Assembly (NCBI GenBank): GCA_002943765.1
Contig: PQWQ01000003.1
Coordinates: 3,099,501 to 3,163,500, forward strand
Reading direction: 5' to 3'
Source of the DNA: Psoroptes ovis
Taxonomy: Eukaryota; Arthropoda; Arachnida; Sarcoptiformes; Psoroptidae
Length of the DNA: 64,000 nt
In this document: piece after piece, positions 54,601-61,965 of the stretch
Numbering within the stretch: the first letter of the stretch is position 1
How the letters are laid out: each line of letters starts with the position of its first letter
The notes under the pieces: generated by a model
Databases searched by the model: none
The model's input: the letters and a program-made list of their open reading frames with translations, nothing else
Told to the model about the DNA's origin: nothing
Made by a program: the position numbers and the translations under genes

Positions 54601-57600
54601 GAAATTTTTGGGCCAAGTTTTCTTTGTATTTTTTTCTTCGATTTTACCATTATAATTTCATTTTACAAATATACACACAAATAAACACCAACAACATCAT
54701 CAATGTGTTCTGAAGAAAATGGTCTCAAATATGTTTTCTGCATTGTGTTGGCATGTGTATTGGTTGATTGTTAGGTCTGTGCATTGTAATGTATTTCTGT
54801 GTGTTAAAAGTTCAATTTATATCAGCGTTAATCATCATCATCATCATCATCAATGTTAACTAAGAAAACATTGTTGGTTAGCTAACATCCGGCCCCGGAG
54901 AAGCCGGAGAACAACAACAAATGTTTTCTACAACGAAAATTGACTTTGGTACGGGAAAAAAATGAAAAAAATGAATTGAATCCAGTTGAAATGAATTGGA
55001 TTGAGTGAAAGAATAATAAAAAATAAAAAGTTTTATTTTTTTTTCCAAAAGTAAAATGAAATCATTTTTACTATTATTATCATTATTCTTATTTCATTGA
55101 AATCAATTCAATACGAATATTGGTTATGGAAATATAAACTATGAAATTATTATCATTGTTTCAAATGGATTATTATTATCATTATTATCAATGTTGAGTG
55201 TATAAAAGCCTCAACAAGCTGAGAAAAAAAATTAAATCAAGTTTAAACTTTTCTAGGGTTGTACCAAATTCAAAATTCTATGAATGAAAAAAAAATCATG
55301 GTTTAAATTCAACTGCTTTTGATTGATTGAAACCGAAAGTGAAATTATTGATATTTGATCGAAATCGAAAATATTGAAAATCAATATTTCGATTGATTCA
55401 CAATGTGATCGTCTTTTGCGCTGTGTTCGGTTGATTGGGTGTTATTTCATTCGATTTTTCAAATTTTTTTTTTGACTTTACCACTCTTGAGAACCGGAAT
55501 ATCTTCAAAAGATACGCATCGAGAGAGCCAGAGAGAGATGTGGAGAGGTACGAATGGAGCGATAGGAGCGAATGGCGAAGAATTCAAGAATACAAATCCA
55601 CCAACGACAGCAGCAGCAACAGCAGCAACATTTGTAATGTGTGTTTCACCACATAAACATGGGTCCATTCGAGCTCCATGTGTGTCTTTGTTTTAATGTG
55701 GTGTTGTTGCTGGGTGCTGCTAATGTTAAATATGTTGTGTGTATTTGAATCTAAAACCAGATTTCACCACACACAAAAATCACTTTCGCTTTCAATTCAA
55801 TTCTTCGATGATTATTAAGCATTTTTCGGATATTTGGCTTTTGTTTTTGTTTTTTTTCTTTTGGTTCTGAGCCATTTTTAATGGTAAAAATGAGAGATGA
55901 AATGAAAAATATAGAAATGGTAGAATCATTATTATTAAATATTTTCATTCATTCATTATTATTATTAAAGATGTATGTTGTATTATTTCTCAGGGGTTGT
56001 TCGGATGTATTTGTGTGTATTTAGTACTTGTGTTTGGTGTTTCTATGGGCTCTGTACTTGTGCACATTATTATTGCGGATGTTCATTATTAATGATGATT
56101 TTTGTTCTCATTTTCTCTTCGTTCTTCTTCATCTTCATATTATTCTTATTTGATCAAAGAAAATTACAAGAAAAGTATAAGAAAATAAAGTAAAATTATT
56201 GAATCAAAGAAGAAATGAATGAATGAATGAATAAATAAATCGATGTTTTTTCGATTCATTTCATTTCGATCATTTGATCATTTCTGATTTTTGTTTCTAT
56301 TTTTCTGTTGATTCTTTACATCTTGGCGGTAGTTTGCCGCTCTCTCTGTGGTTCTTCGAGCTGATTACCCCTCTCACTATGGCTCACTCTGGCTTTCGGT
56401 TTCTTCGGCGGCCCCACTCGGCCTTAATCGAAGGAAAAACCGAAATAAAAACAAAGACGTCCTATGGTGAAATGTAATTTTCATTTCATTTCGGTTATTT
56501 TTTTTCCTTTCATTTTCTTCATTTTCGCAAGAATTTATTTTGATTCACTTTTAAGGCAACGAAACAAAAAAAAAACTTTGTGAAATATGAAATATGGAAT
56601 ATGTGAAATACGAATAAATAACGATGCTTTCAAATGGAAATATAGTCAATGGTGGAGAGAAATATATGGAAAATATTACCCCTCTTAAAGAAACAAAACC
56701 TATCAAATACATTTTTTTTCGAGATATGAATTATATGAAATATATGTGAAACAATAAGCAAAATGAACATTTTTGTTTTTGTTTGACCAAAGCAAGAAGC
56801 GAGAAAACCAAAAATATATCCATTTACACACTAACACGAATTAAAATTGAAAATGGAAATTGGCACATATTATTTTGGTTCTTCCTTCAATTCATGAAAT
56901 TCATTATTTCACTTCAAATTCAATGATATATTCGGACATATATTCGTTCGTTTGTATTTATATCTATCTATTATCCAACAACAACAACATGATAATGAAT
57001 GTGAATTTGTGAATTCAAGAGAGCGAAAATTGTTGTTGGACGAAGGAAAATTTATCATAAAATGGTAATGTAGAATGAATAGAAAATGCAAAACAAAATG
57101 AAATGGAAATAAAATAGGAATGAATATAAGGTTTTATCCTGAGAAAAACCAAAGAAAAACCGAAAAAAAATCGAATTGAATAAAAATATTTCAAAAGCAT
57201 CCTTGAAAATTAATGAAATGAAATGAATACACACGATTACTTGGAAATCGATTCACATATTGATTCAGTTATATTGGATTTTTCGAAGCTCTTTTTTTTT
57301 TGGATTCACGGATTCTTTTGAATTCATTTTTCATTTTTCTCTCTTTGAAATATTCTTTCAATATTTCTTCAATATTCTCTGGAATATCTTTCAATATTTT
57401 CCAATTTCATTTCCAGTATCGTCTTATTCGGTCTAATTCTATTCCAAAATAATAATCAATGCTCATTGTTTTTGTTTGTTTTGATTGGTCAGCAGAAAAA
57501 ATATTGAAAAAATTAAATTCAACAAAACTAAGCGAAATTTATATATTTAAAATTAATGTCCAACAACAAAATGAAAAGAAAAAGATGAAAAAAAAAATCC

Positions 57601-60600
57601 TCGGGTTTTAAAGATCCAATAAGGGCTTTAATTTTCAGATATCGGACCAGAATGAATGATGATAAACAATAGACGAATCGGAATTTTATTTCATTTCATT
57701 TTTTCGGGTAAAATCATTATAAAATTTAAAAATTTTTAAAGCAAACAACTTTAAGTTTGAAAACATTCCTAAGAATTCTTCTGCAAAGAATTTAACCAAG
57801 AACAAAATCAATACAAATAGTCGTAAATTTGACCTTTTTTCCCTCTCGAAAATCATAGAAAAATTATTGAAAAAACGATCGGGAACAATTCGAGAACACA
57901 CAAACAATAATAGCTTTGATCAACAAACAAACAAACAACCAAACAAATAATAGTAAATAAATGATAAATATCGATTTATTACATAAAAAATAAGCTTTGA
58001 AAATGAATCGAGAGAGAAAAAAATATTAATGAATCTGGGTTCATCATCATTTACTTTTTTGCTTCAAAACAGAGCAGATCTATGAGCATTTTTAGTTGTT
58101 CAATCATAGAACTAACTATTATTTTACCGAAATTAATCGCTGTTTTTGCTCTTGTTTTTAATAGATTTTAATACATGAAACTTGACTATAATCAAAATAA
58201 AATATATTACACCATTACACCATTATACAATTGAAATTAATACAGTTATGAAATGTAATAACAAAAGAATGCAGAATAACTGAAGACTATGCAAACATAT
58301 CGATAAACCCATGAAATGCACACACAAATTCATTCACATGGCGTGTAGGTTCGTTGTACACATTATTAATATCGATTGAAAATTTGTTTGATTTGCTTTT
58401 GTTTTTGTTTTTATTATTACAATTACAATTATTACGCTTATTTCTATGGTAAACAAAATAAATTTATGAAAATAATTATTTATGTAAACAAACAATATGT
58501 GTGATCAAACGATGATGATGATGATGATGATATCATCGATATTGAACACATGAATATGATGATCATGATGATGCTGCTGCTACTGCTATCAAATTGATTG
58601 AATGAAATCTTTTCTACGAATGAAAACAACAGCAGAATAAATAAATAAACATTAATACAATCAACTACATCGACTACATTAAGAATACAAATAAAAGTAA
58701 ACAAGAATTAACAAACGAAACAGCAGCAACAACGATCAAAATTATGATTATTTGTTCATAAAATTAATAAGAATAAAAAGAAATTCTATGGATTCTGTTG
58801 AAGATTCTGGTGTATTTAAACTGTTTTGGTAGGGAAAAAAAATATGAGATTTTAACTTGAAATATTATAGCGTTATCTATATTATCGTTATTGAATACGA
58901 ATTTCAAAATGAATAAAGATGAAAATAAATAAATAAATCCAGCTATATCAACATCAACAATAGCCAAATTGAACCAAATAAACATGATAAAAATATAACC
59001 AATAATCATTATCAGCATTATTATCATTTCTTCTATTGGAAATTATCCGGTAACACATGTATGAATTTCACGAGCTCAAATAGAAGCTTTCATTTGAGTT
59101 AAATATGCCCAAAAAAAAATTATATCGTCCAAATGGGTGATCATCGATATATTTATGTTTATTTATATATTCATTTTATTTGAATAAGAATTTGTTTGTG
59201 AACAAGAATTAAATGAGCAAATATACGAGCACAAATACACTTACAAGAAGCTAGCACAAATATACGAGTTCAAACATCGACTAATCGATAAATGTAATTT
59301 AAGATTTGGCCAAAAAATGGAATGAAAAAAAAATTATCATTTTGATTTGAAATCAAAATTATATTTTTGAAATTATCTTTCAATGCCTTTATTTTGCAAA
59401 TGCAAATACAAATTTTGGATGTAAATTCAATTCCAAACTGACAGAATAGTTTTGATAATAATGGTTTTTCTTAGCATTTTTTTTCTTTTCATTCAAACAT
59501 ATGTTTATCTGATGATAATAATTTGTTTCATTTTATCTTATTTTATCTCATTATTGTGTGATGGAATTGTCCAATAAGTTGTTGCTTGTAAATCAGTGCA
59601 AAATCAATGGAAATGCCCGCTGAAAATCGTCAACGACTTATTGGACAGTCAATTGCAAATACATTGAGTTGAAGTTGAAATTTCGAACAGTTTCTTGTCA
59701 CGTTATAGCAATCAATGATTGAATGAATGAATGAATAAATTCAAAAATCAATGAATCAAAGAGTTGAAATAAATTAAATAAATGAATGAATAAAAGTTGA
59801 ATAATTTTGAAAATTTTGAAAATGTTTCCAGAGAGAAAAATCGATAATTTCAGAGAGCTTTTTATCTAAAACGAGAAAAAAAGTGTTGAAAAAAGTATTT
59901 AAATGAATTTTTTAAATTAAGTAGTTTATTTGAGGAATGTTTCTGAATCGATTTTTGATTCATTTCAATCAAATTGGAAATTTTAAAATTTGAAGAAATT
60001 GATTTTCATTGAAAATGACGTCATTTTTTCTCTTTGATTTTTCATTAATTTTTGTTCTTTCAAAGCATTCAATTCATTTAATACACTTTTGACATCTGTC
60101 CGCTCATGTCTGGCCCAGCACACTTCAAGTGTTCAATTCATTCATGGTTATGATTAATTTTTAATGAAAAAATTTCAGCACAAAAAATTCTTTCGAAGTG
60201 AAAATCAAAGAATTTCGAGAGAATTTCAAAGAATTTTAAAGGCAAAAATCATCAATTGAATCAAATGAATTTCAGCTTCTATTTGGCTTCTTGTATCACG
60301 TTCACATTAATTTCTTCAAAATTTTTAAAAAATTTTCAAATTTCAAAATTTTTTTTCTTCGAAAAAAACAGAAATTAATTTATTGATTTCGATGAAATCA
60401 ATAAATTCGTAGACAATTTAGCAAAAGCAAACAATATTTATTTGTTTTCTAATTGAAAAATATTGAAAATTGAATTATTTTCAATTTTCAAATATTTTTT
60501 CTCTGAAAAGTTTCAAAGTAAATATCAACAGCAACGATACATCAACGATGTATCAGCAGCGACAACAACAACAACAACAAGAAAAGCAAAAATCATTGAC

Positions 60601-61965
60601 ATCATTGTTTTGTCTTTATGTTTTTTGCCTGTTTTTGTTGTTGTTTGTTTGCCCCATAATATTTATGATACAATAACATCAACTTAACAACTGGCTTAAT
60701 AGATATAAATTGTATTTTAGGGGATTCATGGATTTTCTGAGGAAGACATAACTTAACATACAAACATTATAAATATTGTTGAAAATTTCATAACATTTTG
60801 TGATATGAAATGAAATGTAAAAATGAAAATGAAAATATTTGCTTTTTCTTGGAAAAACATTTTCTCGTTGAAAATGTTTCTTGAGAAACAAATTTTGTCG
60901 TAAAATTTGTAGTTTTTCTCGCTTAACATTGACTGACATGAAATTTCAGAAGAAATCTCATAAGAAATCTTGAAAGAAATAAATGTAAAAAATGAAATAA
61001 AAAAAACAGTATACTCACCAGACTATATCTTGGTAAATTTTGATAAATAGTTCCTACTTTAGTCCAATTGAAATATTTTAACAATTTGACACGTGCTATA
61101 AATTTTGATGTTTTGTTTTGGTTGCGTTGTTGTTTTATTACATTTATTCATTGAAGCGATGGATTGAATGAAATGAAATTGAATGGGAGATGAAATGGGA
61201 GAAAAAAAAATATAAGAAAGAAAGAAACGAATGAAATATGGATATCAATTTACTTGTCAAAAAATCATTGTCAAATTAAAAATTTTCAAAAAATTGAAAT
61301 AAAAATGGGATAAGTGGTAGTATATTATGATAATAAATTAATATAAATTTTCCCTACTATTAAAAATGAAAATGAATAAAATAAAATTTATTTGTCATTT
61401 GCGTTTTTTTTTCTGGAAAAAAATTTTAAAATGTCAAATCATCATGTTTTCATGTTGAACTAAATGAATGTTTGTGATATCAATTTTTTTTTCATTTCAA
61501 ATTTGCTTTATGGTTCAAACAAATTTACATAAAGTCATTCATTCAATGGAAATTTATTTCTGTACATACCTGGATTAAATGATCCTTCACTGGGTACGAT
61601 ACGAAAAAAATTGGCAGTTGTGGCAGTAAATGTATCAGCATATGATAGCTAATTGATTTTTAAATTAAATTGATTACCAAAATGGATTTAAAAATGAATG
61701 AAAAATTGAAAATAATTCAATTATAATTTCATGTATCAAAAATTGATCTAATTCAAATTCAATTTAATAATTGAATAATAATAATTGAACAATTCAATTA
61801 TATTGAAAAAAAAACACAATTATTTACCTGTATTAAATGAAAAAATTTTGATGTTTTCGCTATCGGATCGGTTACGGATGGACATGCACCACCAAACAGA
61901 ATGATTTTCACTGGTTCTTCGTCCAACATACGAAAAAATGCTTTCATACCGTATGCAGCATCACA
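20433..61965 (-). CDS. GABBR2: GABA-B receptor subunit 2, class C GPCR, 5' end beyond window
   Basis: In the obligate GABA-B heterodimer, subunit 1 binds GABA and subunit 2 couples to Gi/o at the plasma membrane. Eighteen exons spread over 41.5 kb join in consistent phase to 1213 codons including TAA (20435-20433). Order: ligand-binding domain from TQ/CDAAYGMKAFF onward (FGGACPSVTDPIAK, LPHSKLLTDLDNA, DVRIIVGNF, YQWIITG, FHGYAYDGIW, NETDFIGVT), seven transmembrane segments (exons 33346-22370), then coiled coil and a very long polar tail. FGGACPSVT and SIPALNDSKYIGMSVYNV point to subunit 2 rather than 1. Missing: signal peptide and about the first 100-150 residues, beyond position 64000. Introns hold a mariner, an LTR retrotransposon and MITEs. 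Confidence 0.95.
21751..22253 (-). CDS. GABBR2: GABBR2 exon Q: cytoplasmic coiled coil
   Basis: 503 nt, phase 0 to 2. Starts LIELKRNPNAGDRRVRATLK. A heptad-rich stretch follows (LANEENFRLRQRLKEKSYEL, LTFRLRALEESIEKEL); in other animals this coiled coil pairs with subunit 1 and allows surface export. After it the sequence turns Ser/Thr/Asn/Gln-rich. Donor CAAAG|GTATGT. Confidence 0.92.
22370..22594 (-). CDS. GABBR2: GABBR2 exon P: helices 5 to 7
   Basis: 75 codons, phase 0/0, acceptor TTCAAAG, donor AAG|GTTAGA. FLAWETRHVSIPALNDSKYI is the near-invariant intracellular loop 3, followed by helix 6 (VYNVVIMCVIGAGVSFVL) and helix 7 (FIIFCSTATLCLVFVPK). Confidence 0.96.
22734..22844 (-). CDS. GABBR2: GABBR2 exon O: extracellular loop 2 and helix 5 start
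   Basis: 37 codons, phase 0/0, acceptor CCAACAG, donor ATG|GTAAGT. NEDILVIPEMEYCQS carries the loop 2 cysteine; MTIFLGSIYVYKGLLM starts helix 5. Confidence 0.94.
23255..24509 (+). mobile_element. Decayed mariner-family DNA transposon
   Basis: 1255 bp flanked by TA dinucleotides (23253-23254 and 24510-24511), the mariner target duplication. Terminal inverted repeats: CTAGATGGGACAATAAGTTT at the left, and CTAGGTCGCCCAATAAGTTT as the reverse complement of the right end, 18 of the first 24 positions matching. It lies in the intron between GABBR2 exons N and O, with its transposase antisense to the host gene. Confidence 0.92.
23432..24438 (+). pseudogene. Mariner transposase pseudogene
   Basis: The ATG at 23432 opens MEKIENLAVIKFLFLEGVPA, then the frame breaks. 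Recognisable pieces recur in shifting frames: ALGISYSAKNHI and LGLRKLFEEWVPRLLSIERK (23710-23820), an ETWVYHNYCEPKRETKDW piece carrying the region of the second catalytic Asp's neighbourhood (about 23887-23945), and VYLAVFWN (about 24003-24028). Several frameshifts and stops make it non-functional. Fragment order and spacing fit a full-length copy that decayed by small mutations, not deletion. Confidence 0.9.
24512..26815 (-). other. GABBR2: Remainder of the GABBR2 N-O intron
   Basis: No exon is visible. It contains MITE copy 1 and a T tract at 25686-25706. Open frames at 25680-26525 are A/T-driven, without motifs. Confidence 0.6.
25214..25275. mobile_element. MITE copy 1, truncated or diverged
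   Basis: About 62 bp. The reverse complement begins GATTGTCCAATAAGT and contains AATCAATGGAAATG and CGATTTTCAG, the shared core of the family. The left end (GAATCGTCC) is diverged. Confidence 0.55.
26816..26938 (-). CDS. GABBR2: GABBR2 exon N: transmembrane helix 4
   Basis: 41 codons, phase 0/0, acceptor TAAAAG, donor GAG|GTAAGT. IKDYKLFMVVGVLVFIDVV, then LTTWQIIDPFYR, helix 4 and start of extracellular loop 2. The following intron holds the mariner remnant. Confidence 0.94.
27016..27076 (-). CDS. GABBR2: GABBR2 exon M: helix 3 end and intracellular loop 2
   Basis: 61 nt, phase 2 to 0, acceptor AATGCAG, donor AAAAAG|GTAAAT. MFSKTWRVHAIFTDIKLNKK is the family signature after helix 3, facing the G protein. 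Confidence 0.94.
27077..29842 (-). other. GABBR2: GABBR2 L-M intron
   Basis: AT-rich with many imperfect AATTTT/AAAATT runs (27860-28260). I see no exon, RNA gene or element. Confidence 0.6.
29843..29889 (-). CDS. GABBR2: GABBR2 exon L: transmembrane helix 3, first half
   Basis: 47 nt, phase 0 to 2. Encodes SRAWVLMTGFTLAFG. The donor is taken as TAG|GTAAGT at 29843 because only that one keeps FGSMFSKTWRVHAIF in frame with the next exon; the earlier GTAGGT would not. Confidence 0.92.
30101..30233 (-). CDS. GABBR2: GABBR2 exon K: transmembrane helix 2
   Basis: 133 nt, phase 2 to 0, acceptor ATTATAG, donor GCG|GTAAAT. IKMSSPYLNNLIIIGCIL is the near-invariant GABA-B loop 1/helix 2 sequence. It ends FPYICA, with the extracellular Cys expected to pair with loop 2. 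Sequence upstream of 30233 in the same frame is intronic. Confidence 0.94.
30234..33192 (-). other. GABBR2: GABBR2 J-K intron
   Basis: Low-complexity AT-rich sequence with TTA/ATC microsatellite runs. The minus-strand open frame reaching to 30427 is a readthrough upstream of the exon K acceptor at 30233, not coding. No gene or repeat family was recognised. Confidence 0.6.
33193..33346 (-). CDS. GABBR2: GABBR2 exon J: transmembrane helix 1
   Basis: 154 nt, phase 1 to 2, acceptor AATAATAG, donor AAAG|GTAAGG. Linker GGNGPPVDRNTVVIKPSR is followed by a 25-residue hydrophobic segment (MTLFIVISVFAIIGIIIAF...) and NIKYRNQR, the first intracellular loop. Confidence 0.94.
33508..33597 (-). CDS. GABBR2: GABBR2 exon I
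   Basis: 90 nt, phase 1/1. Encodes LSMTDIAQYYTYNDELIF and ends IDWRG, the end of the ligand-binding domain and linker to the membrane. GABA-B receptors lack the cysteine-rich domain of other class C receptors, consistent with the short linker. Confidence 0.9.
33598..37676 (-). other. GABBR2: GABBR2 H-I intron
   Basis: No exon is supported. Besides MITE copy 2, a short patch at about 35755-35840 is far less AT-rich than its surroundings (contains ACCGGATCTGAGCTTGGCTC). Its origin is unknown. Confidence 0.6.
35008..35082. mobile_element. MITE copy 2
   Basis: 75 bp. Ends GGTTGTCCGAAAAATTTTTG and the reverse complement GGTTGTCCTAAAAGTTTTTG are inverted repeats. The interior AAATCATTGAGTACTTCTAG then TGAAAATTGG aligns with copy 3. 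It lies in the GABBR2 intron between exons H and I. Confidence 0.65.
37677..37737 (-). CDS. GABBR2: GABBR2 exon H
   Basis: 61 nt, phase 0 to 1, acceptor AAAAG, donor CAAT|GTAAGT. Encodes VSFDKNERRGIVLLQQFQ, the segment directly after GVT. Confidence 0.9.
37738..39654 (-). other. GABBR2: GABBR2 G-H intron
   Basis: No exon or mobile element was recognised. A 17-A tract lies at 39621-39637, about 20 bases downstream of the exon G donor in the minus-strand direction. Confidence 0.6.
39655..39888 (-). CDS. GABBR2: GABBR2 exon G
   Basis: 78 codons, phase 0/0, acceptor TTTACAG, donor ACG|GTAAAT. Holds FHGYAYDGIWTIALAIQ and LNETDFIGVT, among the best conserved blocks of the extracellular domain. 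Confidence 0.94.
39998..40195 (-). CDS. GABBR2: GABBR2 exon F
   Basis: 66 codons, phase 0/0, acceptor ATTAAG, donor TTT|GTAAGC. Encodes YGRRYQWIITGIYNENWWK, then CTEEQLLLAIDGYISTDILP, in lobe 2. The paired tryptophans and CTEEQ block are class landmarks. Confidence 0.93.
41270..41347. mobile_element. MITE copy 3
   Basis: 78 bp between GGTTGTCCAACAAAGT and ACTTATTGGACAACC, inverted terminal repeats. The interior, reversed, reads AAATCAATGGGAACTCCTGC then TGAAAATCGG. It ends 432 bp before the LTR element. Confidence 0.7.
41780..41952 (+). repeat. 5' LTR
   Basis: 173 bp, TGTGATGACTAAAAG to AAGTATTACA. A TATA box lies at 41841-41848 and AATAAA signals at 41923-41932, so U3-R-U5 elements are visible. 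It matches the 3' LTR base for base by eye. Confidence 0.95.
41975..43126 (+). CDS. gag: Retrotransposon Gag, DUF1759-like with three zinc knuckles
   Basis: 383 residues, intact. Residues about 100-200 (LPSFDGDIMKFRFFINEFEE, LSRLKSFLNGHPYEMIECIE, AMEILKTEYDSSVRVKSEIR) resemble the DUF1759 region known mainly from BEL/Pao Gag. Three Cys/His knuckles: CLICNGGHRTIFC (289-301, C-x2-C-x3-H-x4-C), CFRCLRPNHSLNQC (320-333, C-x2-C-x4-H-x4-C) and CRICQQPHSVVIC (339-351). The ATG is 22 nt after the LTR in the favourable context CACAATG. The stop is at 43124-43126, inside the pol overlap. Gag forms the particle and binds the RNA through the knuckles. Confidence 0.9.
   Translation: MSSTSTEEQPHQDLLNERTTLRRWLTRHLNICNTNLLSKSPEMKEKVIQKVRRLFAIDNKLEDTGYNENEIKEYGRTCKILIDYFHNEAMTNFVGVTDFKKRELPSFDGDIMKFRFFINEFEELIARYPNMSGHEKLSRLKSFLNGHPYEMIECIEGTDEGFSKAMEILKTEYDSSVRVKSEIRRMLNQISKVNKNDFQQVHSTFMKMRKIFHFADQTKMDDEFINYYMKREMAKCWFGEPQRLFSTTDSCEAMLKIMENDVNGLRELDFDRSVSNVTYINRASTSNVCLICNGGHRTIFCDANLTNTEKEQIVRKKKLCFRCLRPNHSLNQCKSNYKCRICQQPHSVVICRNEQASINQIQLIQQSAADINESGNANSSLVN
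43084..46197 (+). CDS. pol: Retrotransposon Pol: protease, RT, RNase H, integrase
   Basis: Open in the -1 frame from just after TGA 43081-43083; no own start is needed if made by frameshift. Protease: FLDTGAN (DTGA at 43174-43185) and later LLLGLD. RT: LCIDYRKLNRITV, FTKLDISSGYWHIQ, MPFGLKNAPATFQ, YFDD at 44218-44229, FLGHTI. RNase H: IYCDASQQGIGAVL, ELECLAII, YTDHAALQWL. Integrase: H-H-C-C finger with CEICQK, then a D,D-x35-E core (SIDTVLG, LTDKGTAF, NGLNERTNQE) and a C-terminal segment. Order RT-RNaseH-integrase and motifs are Ty3/gypsy-like. All catalytic motifs look intact and there is no internal stop. Confidence 0.95.
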   Translation, partial: YQRVGKRQQQPSELIFFNCIVNNHVVKAFLDTGANITCVSRNLLHKLKLKLDENFAINIRQLDNTTTSLGCVRIHLQIGNIQRLIKAHVIRNLNTDLLLGLDASQLYSLKLDLNNNKLTQNGIPIELRSNRFYNNKSTKKVQQSIVENNNRHNHQQQSIQQSTKISNQQNQSANIQFMINSQLDQHQLSQISDLINKHVNCFSQSKQDIGRINMEYHHINLTNDIPIFIHPYRVSAKEKEIIDQSVKQLLENGFIRPSQSPYSFPVTLAEKKGEGKTRLCIDYRKLNRITVNDPQPIPRIDDILDKMYGKKYFTKLDISSGYWHIQMASDDIFKTAFSTHAGHYEWTVMPFGLKNAPATFQRVLRQIINKHQLVNVENYFDDLIIFSETFDQHLNDLDKVLTAFSTENAKFKPSKCEFANEKIDFLGHTISFNSIQPNNDNIKALMNFPKPQDVKQLQRFLGMENVYHKHIPNHAMVRRPLTELLKKDTEWIWSEECDKSFEKLKEILASKPILTIFDPNKPCIIYCDASQQGIGAVLKQQQSNGDELPISYLSRKLLKHEENYAITELECLAIIESLKKWHCYIYGQHTIIYTDHAALQWLKSYKKLTGRLFRWSLLISTYDIEIKYKNGSGNYEADALSRAPQVNLISKEEMTIEQEKMIDKHKFQLEDGLRIRRGKGMTKIVVPEALRKKILSEAHNKFGHPGVKKMIHLISPTYYWKNIIIDISNFVKHCEICQKNKKTKVKKFAVLEQLPPAELPFDLISIDTVLGLGKYGSKKNMIHLVVDNCTRYVWGFPHTSTSKEAYIGVVQQMLKIGPIKKILTDKGTAFRSSQYRKFLEKHGIKRLSTSTANPQCNGLNERTNQEIMKRIRCKINDPKTTHKNWTKIAEQVIQEYNNTPHKSTGFSPAFLLYGILPYEQFRIDPNLTIDDARKIAFQRSNESHSRNKNYYDQRFQRPCFQVGDKVLVEIAWHPNNGKLTPVLEGPYTISRKLSDVNYEIDRSQRPDKHSTEIIHANKLRLYHSPNDFQLDAGRCDD
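43096..43102 (+). promoter_or_regulatory. Candidate -1 ribosomal frameshift site G GGA AAC
   Basis: In the gag frame the codons read TCG GGA AAC, so GGGAAAC sits exactly as X XXY YYZ. Slippage by -1 enters the pol frame 13 nt after its last upstream stop (43083) and 21 nt before the gag stop (43124). GGGAAAC is an established slippery heptamer in some retroviruses. Confidence 0.7.
46186..46358 (+). repeat. 3' LTR
   Basis: Same 173 bp as the 5' copy. Immediately upstream is the purine-rich GGGAGA (46180-46185), the likely polypurine tract. The last four sense codons of pol and its stop (46195-46197) lie inside this LTR. Confidence 0.95.
46656..46721 (-). CDS. GABBR2: GABBR2 exon E
   Basis: 22 codons, phase 0/0: AKDVRIIVGNFGEEYGRKIF then CQ. 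The DVRII-x-G-x-F core is typical of subunit 2. The following intron (40196-46655) contains the LTR retrotransposon; without it the intron would be about 1.9 kb. Confidence 0.92.
46882..46989 (-). CDS. GABBR2: GABBR2 exon D
   Basis: 36 codons, phase 0/0, acceptor CATGCAG, donor AAA|GTAAGT. Begins PHSKLLTDLDNADIDIV, then SQSIADELKPEMYLQDLK, in lobe 2 of the Venus flytrap domain. Confidence 0.92.
46990..61018 (-). other. GABBR2: 14 kb intron of GABBR2
   Basis: No exon on either strand is supported. It holds one MITE (59564-59652), a CAGA microsatellite (about 54167-54183), a 21-T tract (51872-51892), a GC-rich hairpin (49907-49923), a 13-bp perfect hairpin (50562-50598) and a less AT-rich patch (about 56320-56430). 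The open frames near 47640, 54390 and 55435 lack recognisable motifs. Confidence 0.7.
59564..59652. mobile_element. MITE copy 4
   Basis: About 89 bp. AATTGTCCAATAAGTTGTTG at the left is inverted against CGACTTATTGGACAGTCAAT at the right; the interior holds AATCAATGGAAATG and CTGAAAATCG as in copies 1 and 3. It lies in the 14 kb GABBR2 intron. Confidence 0.7.
61019..61095 (-). CDS. GABBR2: GABBR2 exon C
   Basis: 77 nt, phase 1 to 0, acceptor TTTATAG, donor CTG|GTGAGT. Encodes VKLLKYFNWTKVGTIYQN, the lobe 1 to lobe 2 transition. It is followed by the largest intron, 46990-61018. Confidence 0.92.
61570..61648 (-). CDS. GABBR2: GABBR2 exon B
   Basis: 79 nt, enters phase 0 and leaves phase 1 (CCAG|GTATGT). 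Encodes LSYADTFTATTANFFRIVPS, the strand after the lobe 1 core, with the FFR-hydrophobic-hydrophobic-P-S motif common to class C receptors. Confidence 0.92.
61828..61965 (-). CDS. GABBR2: GABBR2 exon A: ligand-binding domain lobe 1
   Basis: 46 codons, phase 0/0, acceptor AACACAG, donor CAG|GTAAAT. Encodes CDAAYGMKAFF, FGGACPSVTDPIAKTS and FFHLIQ. This is the 5'-most exon I could find; nothing between 61966 and 64000 fits the preceding residues. Confidence 0.93.

Noticed and set aside
54387..54713. 108-codon plus-strand frame in the large intron
   Set aside because: Asn/Tyr repeats and no domain; expected by chance in low-stop repeat sequence.
55435..55696. Overlapping plus frames with an Arg/Glu-rich segment
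   Set aside because: The RE repeat comes from a GAGA-rich tract and a CAG/CAA microsatellite; no acceptor or donor fits the host gene phase.
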